Part shown: in pieces, positions 23,382 to 36,000 of the stretch
Position numbering within the stretch: the stretch's first letter is position 1
Layout of the letters: each line of letters begins with the position of its first letter
Source of the DNA: Mermis nigrescens
Lineage: Eukaryota > Nematoda > Enoplea > Mermithida > Mermithidae
Direction of reading: 5' to 3'
Length of the DNA stretch: 64,000 nucleotides
NCBI GenBank assembly: GCA_036768485.1
Contig: JAVLUZ010000224.1
Location: forward strand, 248,001 to 312,000
Program-made: the position numbers and the translations under genes
Notes under the pieces: generated by a model
The model's database searches: none
The model's input: the letters and a program-made list of their open reading frames with translations, nothing else
Told to the model about the DNA's origin: nothing

Positions 23382-23870
23382 CATGCAGAATTCGGATCTA
23401 GTATACAATTTACTCCCAGCGCTTTTAGCCGATCCATATAAGCTACAGCAGACAAACTTTACAAGGAGATAGCTATAAGCCAATTGGACTAATCTGCCAA
23501 AATTGATTAACTTACGGTGTAAACTTACTGCTTTAAAAAATAAATTAAAAGAAACTTATTTCACTTTACTTTAAACTTACTTTAAACTTACTTTTTTTAA
23601 ACTTACTTTTTTTAATGTAGGATGTTGATTGAGTCACAAAAAACGGCTCTGTTCGAAACCCACGGAATCGTTTACAATTTTTAGATGCCGTTAGTACGTT
23701 GTAATCTGTGAGTGTAAAACACTAAGTTTACACCGTAAGTTAATCAATTTTGCCAGATTAGTACAATAGGCTTATAGCTATCTCCATAGAAAGTTTGGTT
23801 ACTGTAGCTTATATGGATCGGCTGAAAAGAAGCTGGGGGGTAAATTGTATACTAGATCCCGGAATTCATG
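23382..23870. mobile_element. Hairpin element with 150-bp inverted arms
   Basis: Left arm 23,382-23,531 and right arm 23,720-23,870 are near-perfect inverted copies, enclosing about 190 bp. The outer ends read CATG..GAATTC and the inner ends meet at AAGTTTACACCGTAAGTTAA. The loop includes a short tandem array of TTTAAACTTAC. No ORF. Probably a MITE or fold-back element; flanking duplications are unclear. The single-strand form would fold into a very stable hairpin. Confidence 0.85.
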
Positions 23871-24323
23871 TTCGATGTTTACGAAACGGTCTTCATCATT
23901 ATTCAGTAAAATATAATCCGCTGACTACATTTATCGTGTCAAAAGGTGTCTTAGGGCAAATCATCATTTCAAGATATTATAAAATAATGTTTTGCTGCAA
24001 TGTTGCATTCTGCTATTTTCTTTTTTTACTTTTTCATTCTTCATTCTATTCTTTTGTACAATCACTACTGACCAAAAAAAGGTTTTTATGACAAAATAAT
24101 TCATTTAACACATTTCAGCTTGACTTTGTGGTGATCGATGTTTTAAGGGAATAAGGAATTTTCGAGTAAGTTTAGTACTTATCTTCAATTTTTGCCTTTT
24201 TTCTACTTTCTTCAGTCAAGGCCGTATTTACGGGCAGCGGTCACCCCTTGGCCGATAGAAATTTTTTGGAAGATAAATTAATGCTTGAGAAGATGAAAAA
24301 ATTTGTATCCCTTCGGTAGCAAG

Positions 24324-24582
24324 CACACCTGGGCTTGGGAGGGTTATGCACCCCCAGAAACCAAAGTACCCCCCACCCCTGAAATCAAAATACCTCCCAC
24401 CAAGATTTCAATTTTTGGAAATTCTTTTCGTTTTTGTCGCATTTTTCTGATGCCAATGGATAGTGCTTGATGAGAAACATCGAAAAAATGGTGTTTTTAT
24501 TAACATACCACCATTTTTAAGGCCACTTTTTGACCTTCAAAAAATCTTGCATCCCCCAGAATTTTCTTGCTGCCCACGTATG
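24324..24582 (-). mobile_element. hAT-like MITE, family A, perfect TSD
   Basis: CACACCTGGGC...CCCACGTATG with identical GTAGCAAG octamers (24,316-24,323 and 24,583-24,590). Near full length. Confidence 0.94.
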
Positions 24583-24599
24583 GTAGCAAGTCTTCAAAT

Positions 24600-25060
24600 T
24601 TTCGGCGCTTCGCGTCATATGCAAAGTGTTTTTCATAATATTGCCTCACGCGCGACCAAAAGTCGACACTTTCCACAATCTATTGGGAGAACAGGGAATT
24701 TTTTCTTGAAAAGTTCGAATTTTATTATCCCAATAGGTGGAGAATGCTTAAAACATCGGGAAATGCGGTTTTCATTCTGTTTTACAAAAGTTCACGCTTT
24801 TCTCTAAAGAATTTCTCTCGTCGTTAACCGGCAACTTACAGTAAATATGGTTAAATTCAACGCAGTAAAAGAAAATATTGGTATCCAGTTAAAAATCGTT
24901 AAATGAAAGGCATATGGTTATGTGAGACATAAATATTCAAATGGGATTTCCCAGGAAATATGAACCAATTTATCTTGCTTAAGCCTCCCCTTTGACGGAA
25001 TCCTATATACGGGCCTGCTCTTCAGTAATCATTGCCCGTTTTGCCACCTTTTTGGTCTCG
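24600..25060. other. No gene seen
   Basis: Short frames only; no splice-flanked coding segment could be recognised. Confidence 0.4.
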
Positions 25061-25068
25061 AATTCGTA

Positions 25069-25236
25069 AATAGTAATACAATTTCGCATAGTCAAATTCC
25101 ATATACTTTTCGATTGCTATGTAAAGTTGCGTGATTGTTGCTTCAGTTTAAACCGCTTTTACGATCGATTTACGCTTTTAGTGATCTATGCGCAAGGTTT
25201 TGTGAAATAGACTATAGTGTAAACTGGAATTATTAC
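25069..25236 (+). repeat. Truncated family C MITE
   Basis: A roughly 165-bp direct repeat of 25,908-26,049, ending GTGAAATAGACTATAGTG. The left terminal repeat is missing. Together with the downstream copy it brackets the RRM exon. Confidence 0.8.
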
Positions 25237-25542
25237 ACTTAATCCGACCCTAACGGAGACGAGCTATAGAATTCAGGAGTTGTGAGTAGAATAACTAACA
25301 TTATTGATAAAATTTTTTGATAAAAACAACTTAAACTAAAAAAAACATCGTTTTCCCTGAAGAAAAACTTGAAACGTTTCTATATCTCTTTTAAAAAATT
25401 GCAGTTGTTATTTACGCATTTATTGTCCTGCAATTTTTATATAAATTAAAAAAGTTGCGTTCACTGGTCCACGGAAGCAGGCTAAAATCTTCAGAGTAGA
25501 TCAGCCTTCCTACGATTTTGCATCAATCACAATAACTTGCAG

Positions 25543-25725
25543 GCAAGCTTCCACGAAACATGATAGAAGATGAAATAATTCCCATTTTCGAAAGCATTGG
25601 AAAATTGTACAAATTTCGTCTGATGATGGACTTCAGCGGCACAAATCGTGGATTTGCTTTTGCGACTTATACGAACAAAGCTGCCGAATTAAATAATTAC
25701 GAAATTTCGTCGGAGGGGCATATAG
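25543..25725 (+). pseudogene. Orphan RRM exon, hnRNP R/Q-A1CF-like
   Basis: An open 183-bp segment follows an AG acceptor (TTGCAG) and ends at a GT donor (ATAG|GTAAAA). Both borders are phase 1, so the exon is symmetric. It encodes GKLPRN, then [20 protein letters not shown] and a NRGFAF-T RNP1-like motif, followed by HIG. This matches the first RRM of the SYNCRIP/hnRNP R/A1CF/RBM47 group, where GK(I/L)PRD...EDEL(V/I)P(L/I)FE...LRLMMDP..G.NRGYAF is characteristic. RNP2 and downstream RRMs are not found nearby. It could be one exon of a real gene extending beyond view, or a duplicated fragment; its position between two direct repeats favours the latter. Confidence 0.65.
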
Positions 25726-25810
25726 GTAAAATTGACACACATGATTGCAAATATTTGCTTTTAGCTTACTTAACTGACAGGTTGCAAATATTATGTTCAA
25801 AATAATGTCT

Positions 25811-26049
25811 AGTCTTAGTCTAGTTCACGAAACCTTGTGCTTTAAAATCAATATTCAGCGTACGAGCAAGTAGCTGCAAAAGTGGTTTCTGGGCAGCCTA
25901 CAATAATACAATTTCGCATAATCGAATTCCATATACTTTTCGATTGCTATGCAAAGTTGCGTGATTGTTACTTCAGTTTAAAGCGCTTTTGTAAACGATT
26001 TACGCTTTTAGTGATCTATGCACAAGGTTTCGTGAAATAGGCTATAGTG
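25811..26049 (+). mobile_element. Family C MITE with about 28-bp inverted termini
   Basis: Left end TTAGTCTAGTTCACGAAACC continues TTGTGC; the right end is its inverted form (GCACAAGGTTTCGTGAAATAGGCTATAGTG). About 240 bp, non-coding. The ends are followed by TA, which would fit a Tc1/mariner-type target, but the left flank has diverged. Confidence 0.7.
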
Positions 26050-26346
26050 TAAACTGAAATTATTACACTTAAAGCAACATAACGTGGAAGAAGCGCTTGA
26101 TCTGTTCGACTTGAAAGTGTTGAAATCGACAAAACTTACTTATTTTGAACTCATGCGCATTTATTTACTGCGCTCCAGCAACACTGAGTGACTGTGCATT
26201 AACCCTTTGTTTTAATTTTCTGCGCTCCAGAAACACTGCGTTGAAGCCTAATCTAATTCAATTAAATCTGTGGAGTATTCATTACGCAAAATATTTCTGT
26301 ATTTATCTTTTGTTTCGTTGTCGCATCGTTCGCACTAAATTCGCAC

Positions 26347-26618
26347 CATACCCGGGCGTGGCGAAGTCTGGGGAGTATGCACCCCCTCAGATACCAGAAT
26401 ACCCACCTCCCCTCCGCCGAAACCATAATACTCCCCCCAGAATTCAATTTTTGAAATTTTTCTGTTTTTTCGCATTTTTTTGATGCCAATGGGTAGTGCT
26501 GGATGAGAAAGATTGAAACATGGTGTTTTTCCACCAAACCAGCCATTTTAAAGAGCCATTATTTGACCTTTGAAAAAATCTTGCACTCCCCCCAGAACTT
26601 TGGTGCCGCCCACCTATG
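26347..26618 (-). mobile_element. hAT-like MITE, family A
   Basis: CATACCCGGGCG...CCCACCTATG with flanks ATTCGCAC and ATTCTCAC (7 of 8). Near full length. Confidence 0.9.
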
Positions 26619-26689
26619 ATTCTCACAGTCAGCCAATTTTATAGAAAATTTGGTGGCCGAGTATTTTGCAGAAAATTCGGTGCCGACAC

Positions 26690-27035
26690 GATCAACAGTC
26701 GCGTGATAGTCTGTTCTGTGGATTTGATGCCTCCAATGGAACACGGGGCCATCTATTGCCCGATTTGAACAAGAATAGAACAAAAATCCGAAGAAGATTA
26801 TGTACTTAGCGATGCTCTTAAACTGTACCTGCCCGTGTATTCTCTCGCCCTGTACGATTTTGATGATCAAATAGAAGTCGTGGTGGTAGCCATTGCGAAC
26901 TATTCGATACAGATTTTCGCACATCCGCCAAAGATGCCGTCTTTGTCTTACTACATATTGGACAAAAAACCGGTTGCGTGTCGGATTATTGCGTCTTCTG
27001 CTTACTGATACACTAACACTCGCTTCTTTTGTCAT
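26690..27035. other. GC-elevated block, possible decayed exon
   Basis: Base composition rises sharply above the surroundings. The minus strand is open for 158 codons, but its tail is MITE. A plus-strand frame of about 78 codons, ending in a stop near 27,008, reads LYDFDDQIEVVVVAIANYSI, a pattern like one blade of a beta-propeller. Neither reading is convincing, and I assign no function. Confidence 0.25.
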
Positions 27036-27294
27036 TCTTTTGTTACGTACGTATTTTCTATTTATTAGTCTTACTTACTTGGATTAATTTAGCGAAATTT
27101 TATAATAAAAATTATTTTATAACGTAATGTTACAATCAGTTTTTACATCTTTTGACCCTACTCCTAAGATATCTAAGATTTTCTTTCGAGTAATTCATAA
27201 GTCCTGAAAAGCGAAAACGGCCGTTGATAATTATTTTGCGTGTCTGTTTATCGTTCTTGATTGGATGTTATGAAAATCGCGAGGGTTTAAGAGA

Positions 27295-28886
<1,592 letters not shown>

Positions 28887-29106
28887 ATGTGCTAGTTGCA
28901 TGCTGATGCGATCTAAATTATTCAGACTATTTTCGAATTTTTTAAGATTATTGTTTCAAAGTAAATCATAGAAAGTCCGTCCGGGTAGGTCACCAAAAAT
29001 TATTAAAAAGTTAATTAGTTGCGTTTTTCCTAACGTCATGTCAAAGTCCGGATAGCATTTTTTCTGCCTGATGTTACTCCTTTCGAAAGGAGCGCGTTAA
29101 AAGTTT

Positions 29107-29788
29107 TTAACAAAATCTTACAGTGGAAGAGGACTGATAATTGAATAAACAAATGGCTGAATAAAAACTGGAATGCTTTGTGGTCAAAAAATCATTTAAT
29201 AGCTTAAATCGTGCAGCATTAGCTCTTTGATAATTTACTACCATTAGTTCGCATCTTAAATTGTCGCAAAGTTTCGAGAGGAAAAAGAAATCGAAAACTG
29301 ACAGTAAGGGCGAGGAAAAGATTTTTTCAAAGTATATCAGCGCACCAAATCCATTAATATCAGTGTGAAAAAACAAATTGTTTTCTTTAAATTCTTCTAG
29401 GATATCAGCAAAGATTCTGGGTGTCTCTCCTCTCACACTTAAGAATGATTAGTTGCGTGAGTCCCATTTTTTATATTTTTTGAAAATTTCTTAGCGCCTA
29501 GTTTCCAAAAAAAAGCGTATGATTGTCAGAAACATTAAGAAAAAACAAATTTTTCATAAGTTCAACCGTCGTTTTACCCATGTACTCACGGAAAAAATTG
29601 ATTTGGCTAGAATTTTCACATTGTAGATTTGCTATTAGCAGGTTGAATTTTTTAAACTTAATTCTTTTAAAATTTTCATAAATTTTCATAAATTTGTCGA
29701 GGCATCTACCCAGAGCTGCTAAAAAATAAGAATTGACATCATTCGTCCCGTTTTCAGATTCGCTAACTCGACATTGAAGAAGAAACAA
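29107..29788 (-). other. Two adjacent minus-strand frames of unknown nature
   Basis: Frames of 96 codons (29,498-29,788) and 109 codons (29,107-29,436) lie head to tail on the minus strand, separated by 61 bp. No motif that I recognise. Weaker relatives of parts of this sequence may occur at 31.0-31.4, 38.3-38.6 and 39.8-40.1 kb, so it may belong to a decayed multicopy sequence. The first frame starts 12 bp from the EEP gene start on the other strand, which argues against both being active. Confidence 0.25.
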
Positions 29789-29799
29789 ATTTTTACAAG

Positions 29800-30036
29800 A
29801 TGCGAGTCGTTATTTTAACTGCAGGTATTCTATTTTGTCTAATAAAATCGAATTTTTCGGCCGGTTTTTTGCCAACCCGCGGTCATACTCCACCGAGCGC
29901 CCATCGGAAAGTCCAGGCCCGCCTGCGGATGATGACGTTCAATTTGTGGTTCTCGGGAATCAACGTTTTCAATGGTCTGGAAAAAATTGCTCGGCACATA
30001 AATGTCATCAATCCCGACGTTGTCGCCTTGCAAGAG
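29800..30036 (+). CDS. EEP gene exon 1
   Basis: 79 codons. ATG 29,800 is chosen because the hydrophobic leader follows at once. The exon ends CAAGAG before a GTCTTT donor, a weak but valid GT site; the match of VVALQE|VEASRL to the family across the junction supports it. Carries Asn48 and Glu79. Confidence 0.88.
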
Positions 30037-33000
30037 GTCTTTTTTTTGTTTAATGAACATTTTTAATGGTGTAATTAATAATGATTTCTAATAAGTTAAA
30101 AATAAGGTGAGATAGGGTCAAGATAAGATTGGATAAGATGTAAATAAGCTAAATATATGATAAAATATAACGTAAAATATATAAAATAAATAAAAATAAA
30201 TAACGTAATACCTTTAACATGAAATAGGATGAAAAAATATATGATTTCACCCAGTTGAGAAATAAAATGCTTGAACTTCGCAAGCAATAATATTTTAAAC
30301 GAATTCAGGGGGCATAATGTTTGTGATTTTCCCTAAAAGTTTGCGTTTTAATTTTGTTCTCAGCAAAAAAATCCGAATAGCATAGATCAAAGTCATTAAA
30401 AGTAGATAACTGACTTTAGCGTTTCTATTCGATTTAAACCTTTTTGTTTCACTAATGCACACAAATGATCTACATTTCGATTCTTCATGGGTCAAAGTTC
30501 CATTCATAAATTTAAATAAAAAAGACATGCAAATGAAAAATAATCAAAGTCAAGAAAAGTCAGATAATTTAGACTTAATTTGCCAGTAGACAAAATTTTG
30601 AATTTAAAAACAGATTTAAAAATGGTCCACAAGAGAAATGCTTCATTTTTCGACTATTGCTCATCAAGCTCTTTTTACTAGGTCAGAAAATATTACGTAT
30701 GCAAATATTTTTCGAAAATGCGCTTTAGTAAATGTAACAAATGCTTGCTAGTTTCTTAAGGGGTTTAACCCCCAAAGTCAAACAAAAGAGAAGGGGTCGA
30801 CCAGTGTGCACGGTCAACCACTGATACTTTATCAAGATTTTGAACTTTACCGAGCTGCGATTTCGAGCGATTTTATTCTCAATTATGTGTTTTCCCTAGT
30901 TTTTATAGTTTACTTAAGTAATTTATTGAAGCAAAATAAAGTGCAAATTTTTTTATTCATTCACCCATCTTAATATTCTTATTCTTATCGATCTTGTATT
31001 TATTTTTTATATCGATTTATTCTTCACTGGAGCAAGCAGAGGGACTTGGTTTTATTAAATGGATAGTAGAGCAAAAAATTAAAAAAGCAGTCGAAAATAA
31101 AAAGACGATAAGTTGCATTTCAAAACAATCTAAATCATGTGTTAGCATCCGATTTTGCCCTATAAATCCTAAACAATTTTCAATCAATTCAAAAATTGTT
31201 TTCAAGACGAAGTCAGACACCTCCTCTTCCTTCAATAAAAAATGTGTACGAATTATCGAAATAATAATGTTACCTGCAAATCGGAATTCAGTAAACATTT
31301 TAGTTTTGCTAATAGGCTAATTACTGTCGTTTTGCCAAATTTATGAAACTGGCAAACTAAAAGCTTATTTTTATCTGAAATACGGGATAATATTTTTCAA
31401 AACTTAGAGAAGCATCAAATTTAGCTGACTCATCGTTTTTAGCTGATCGTATATTTTTCCCAGACACACAATGTTCAAATAATTATAAAGTAAGTTAATA
31501 AGTAATACGGACTTAGTTCATTATATGCTTAAAACTTAGTTATCAATAAATACTTCGAACGCTGGCCTCAATTAAAGCATCTTCAATCTAAATATGTGAA
31601 TCCTAATTTAAAAACCTTATTGGAAGTATATTTTCATTTTTTCTTTCAATAATCTCTCGCGTCACTTAAACGTATATACATAGAATAAAAGCCGATTTTT
31701 TAATTTAAAATGGATCAATCGCCTTTGTCAGGTTTATTAATATTTTTTTATTGTTAAAAGAAAAACTTTCTTTTTTACAGCTGGGTCGTTTCACCAGACA
31801 AAATGAGAATAAATTGTTTCACAATTTTTGAATTTTTAATGTTTTTTTAGGCAGGATTACTATGACAGAAATCAGGGGCAGATTTAGGGGGAGGGGCGGC
31901 CGCCCTTCTCCCCACTGGTCCAAAATAGTGCGCAAAATTAAGGATTTTTGAGCAATTTTCTGCGATTTTCGAATTAAAACGGCTAATTTTTCCGCCCAAG
32001 TCAGGATTCCGCCCCCCTTAGGGGTACCGCCCCCTACTCCCTTAGGAAAATCCTGGATCCGACACTGACAGAAACTTAGATATTTGGCCATTTGTTTAAA
32101 GGTGAAAGAACGCGTATGTACTGGGATACAGGGCGAAATCAAGGATACGGTGTAAAGCACCAAATCTGGCAATCAAATTGTTCCAGTCTAATACCGATTC
32201 TCTGTCATTGAGTTTTCATTGAAAATTTTTGATATTATTGGCTAATTTGTAATATATAATTGCTAATTTGGCAGCCTGCGACGGAATGCCCTGAAAATTT
32301 TCTGAAGATGGCTTTTTGGACTCGTTATCGCTAGAAATGGATTAACAATTTTCCACCCTTCTGTTGATGATATTTCTTTTTGCAGTGTAATAAGGGGTCA
32401 AATGTTTTCAAAAAATACGCTTCTACGGCGCAACTATGGATAGATTGCACATACATTTCTGGTTTTGAGGAAACTAAATATTTTTCGAGAAAACATAAAG
32501 ATCCCGTAAAAATTAATTAAATATGATAATTATAGAATGATAAAGCGTTAATAGAATGCTGAGGATTCCAAATGCTTCGATTTATTTGCGATTGACGACA
32601 AAAAACAATCAGGTTTTAATTGAACTACACGCATTCGACGACCGGACGTGCATTTGAGAGGTAGAAAATAAAAAGTGCACGCGGAAAAATACCAAAATAT
32701 TAAAGTAAATAAAAATCAATATTATAATATACGTAAAAACTGTTTTAAATAGTTTATATTTATCTTTAAAGATTTCGTCGCTGTTTTGTATTTCGAACGT
32801 TGAAATCATTTCGCAAAAGTAAAACTGGAAATTTCGCATTGTTTTTCCACTCGCCGAAATTCCAGAACCGGCCCATCCCCCGAACTATCCAAGCCGAACT
32901 CGAAAAAATTACGAAAATCAATAAGAATATTAATTTATTAACCAGTCGTAATATTTTTGCCAGGTAGAAGCCAGTCGATTGGAAGCGCTTTTGGGTATGC

Positions 33001-36000
33001 TGGCGGGTAATTGGGACAAGTGCAACGATACGACCGGGGCCCCAAACGCCCCATACATCATCAGTCGATTCCCGGTCGTGAGGCATTATATGCCAGTTCA
33101 GAGCGTCCGCAGCGTCGGTTGCCAAATTTTGTTGGACAAAACAGCCCCGAAATTGCTGATCAACGTGTGGAACGTGCATTTGCTGCCCGAACCTTACGGC
33201 CCTTACGAAGCTTGCTTTAACAAATACGTTCTGGGAAAATGGGAGCTTTGGGAGGTATCAAATCGAAGGTTTGAAGGGAGGGATATTTGCATCCCTCAAT
33301 TATTCATTCACTTTTGATTTAAGATAAGCGGAGTAAAATTTCAGTATGACCGCCATTTAAATTACTGTATTGAAATAGTGCTTTTGTATACACATTATCA
33401 TATATAATGTTAAAGCGTATGAAGGATGGTTAAAATTGTTTTTAGGCAAATACTTCAGCGTTGTTAGTGCAAAATAATTCGTGCAACGCTCAAAACAACG
33501 TAGAATCATAATATCCCTTTATCTCTTTATTATATAATTCATTTTCACTGGATTTTTTAGTCAATCAACTCTTTTTGCTCTGATGCATTTTTGTTTTTGC
33601 TTGCGCTTTACGCGCATTCCGCTTTTAGTCCTTTTTTATTTCAACCGCGACACAAGCAAAAATAAACTGATATTATCACTAATGATAAGAAAACTTATGA
33701 AAATGGAAGCAAAACTACAATGTTGTCAAAGGAAAAGCTGATAAAGTGGGATTTTTGGAATAATCGTTCAAAATTGTTGCTTTTACCATTTTAAAAAATT
33801 TTATCTCTATAGTAAGCGACAAGGATAAACTAATTGTTAAATCAGCTCATTTTCACGAAAGAAATTTGACAAAAAATTATATTTCGAAAATTTTACCAGC
33901 TTTATAAATTTTGTAGTTTCGTGAACTTTCTAAAAAGTTCGAATCAGCTATAAATCGAGTTCAGTCGCTAAAGTTCTATATTATTATTGTAATAAAAACC
34001 TGAAAAAATTTCTCATGCCAATCAATCAAAATTTTCTTTAATTAATTGAATCGACATCAATTTTTGTTTTATTTTAAGATTGAAGCCGATTTCAATAACG
34101 AATTTTCACCGAAACGCGTAAATTCCGTCCGTACTCTGATGCGCGATTATCAATTCGACAACAATTTGGATAATTCTGATATTGAACCGTTGATTTTGGC
34201 CGGTGATTTTAATTCGCCCTCTCATTTAGATTGGGTAAACAAGGATCTCGTTATCATATTAAAAAATTTTGCATGAAAAAATCATATCAATAGCACATAT
34301 TTTATGGTTGGCTTTCCTTAGTTAATTTTCTTACTGTCTAATGTTGTTTTTATTAGCTCATTTAATTTTTCAAATTGCTTATTTGAATTAGAGTTTGCTT
34401 TAGATTGCATGAGCAGGATATAAATTTTATTTTGCAACATATCGAACACGATTTAGAAAAAAGGGAAAAAAATTTTATTATAATTTTGTTATTGATTTAT
34501 TTGATTAGTTAATTTAATTATTTCGCTATTATGTTAAATGAATCAATCAATAATTTTTTCGTTCTTGCATTTCATTAAAAAACTGATAATTGCAAAAGAA
34601 TGAGGTTCAGAAAATTAACTGGCCAGTGACACATGAAATGTAATTGTTATTACAGATATATTGATAGATAATTTCTTATTTATTTAAGTCAATCATTTTC
34701 ACCGAATCAAACAAAAATGTGCATGTTAGCCCGACCTTTTATATAGAAATAAATTTAATTTATATTCTTAATCTTTCTGCAATTTTTCCCTCGATTACCC
34801 TTCTCAATCTCATATATGCTGATGCATTGTTTTTTCCACATTATTACTCGGAAGAAATTTTTTCATTTGAAAAATAATCATGCTGTAAAATAGAATGAAA
34901 AAAATTGATTGAACTTTCTTCTTTTATTTTTGAAAGAGGGTGATAATTCGACTAAAGGGGTCAAAATCTAACTCGCTTTCGACAAAACTTTCAAAATTAT
35001 TTTTTTTAGAGTATTTGCCCCTGCTAAGGCAGTTCCATGCGCTAAATTCTTTTCAGTGCAGTTTTAACATAAAGCAAAACACAAAAGTGTAGGTATTTAG
35101 TTTTTAATTTAAATTCTCACAAGAATTCAACAATTTAAACTTTGGGCACTGATGATGAAATTAAATTGAGCCCGTGAATCGAGTTCTGATTTTTCTCCTA
35201 AGTTTAGACTTAGGCGCCTAAGTCTAAACTTAGGAGAAAAAGTGACAGATATAGGATATTCCTAAAGGGGGTGACAGATTTAGGATATCCCTAAAGGGGG
35301 CAACATCCCTCATAAAAAACGTCGAAAATAGGTCCAAAAATTTGCCCTTCAATTGCTTTGTCTACTTTTACTCAAAATCGCTTCGGCGCAATAGTTTATT
35401 AGAAAAAAATTATAAATTTTCTACAATCTTGCGCGAAAAAAAACACCAAAGTTTTTGATTACTTCGTTCGAGAAATTCGTGAAATTAAAGCGAAAAAACG
35501 TTTAGAAGTTGAATTACTGCTCTATCTCCTGCTTTTGTATCATTTGACGTAAAACATCGAAAATTTTAAAAAGTTATGTTTTGAAATAGAAGAAAACTAT
35601 GCTGGAAAAGCAGTTTTACTCTTGAAATCGTTTCGAAACTTTTCTCCTGAGCACAAGTATGACGGCTAAAAACACGCAAGAAAGTATAAATCAATGTCTT
35701 TACTGAGAATTATCGGACAAAACGCCGGAAATATTTGAAAAGTTATCATCACTGACGGCCAAAAATTATTGCAGATTATATATTCATTCTTTATTTCGCC
35801 GAATATTTTGGGCGAATGCTATCGTTTTCCACCTTGAATCTGCCTACGGAATTCGGTTTTGGTCCACAGGAAGCGGGAAAAACAGCCTGTAGCGGATCTT
35901 ATACTATTATTTTCATATATTTCTCCTTTTTTAGCGATTGCATAAGAAATTATTGAAAAGCGCCAAACAATGGTGCTCTTTTGACCCTAGCATCTGAGCC

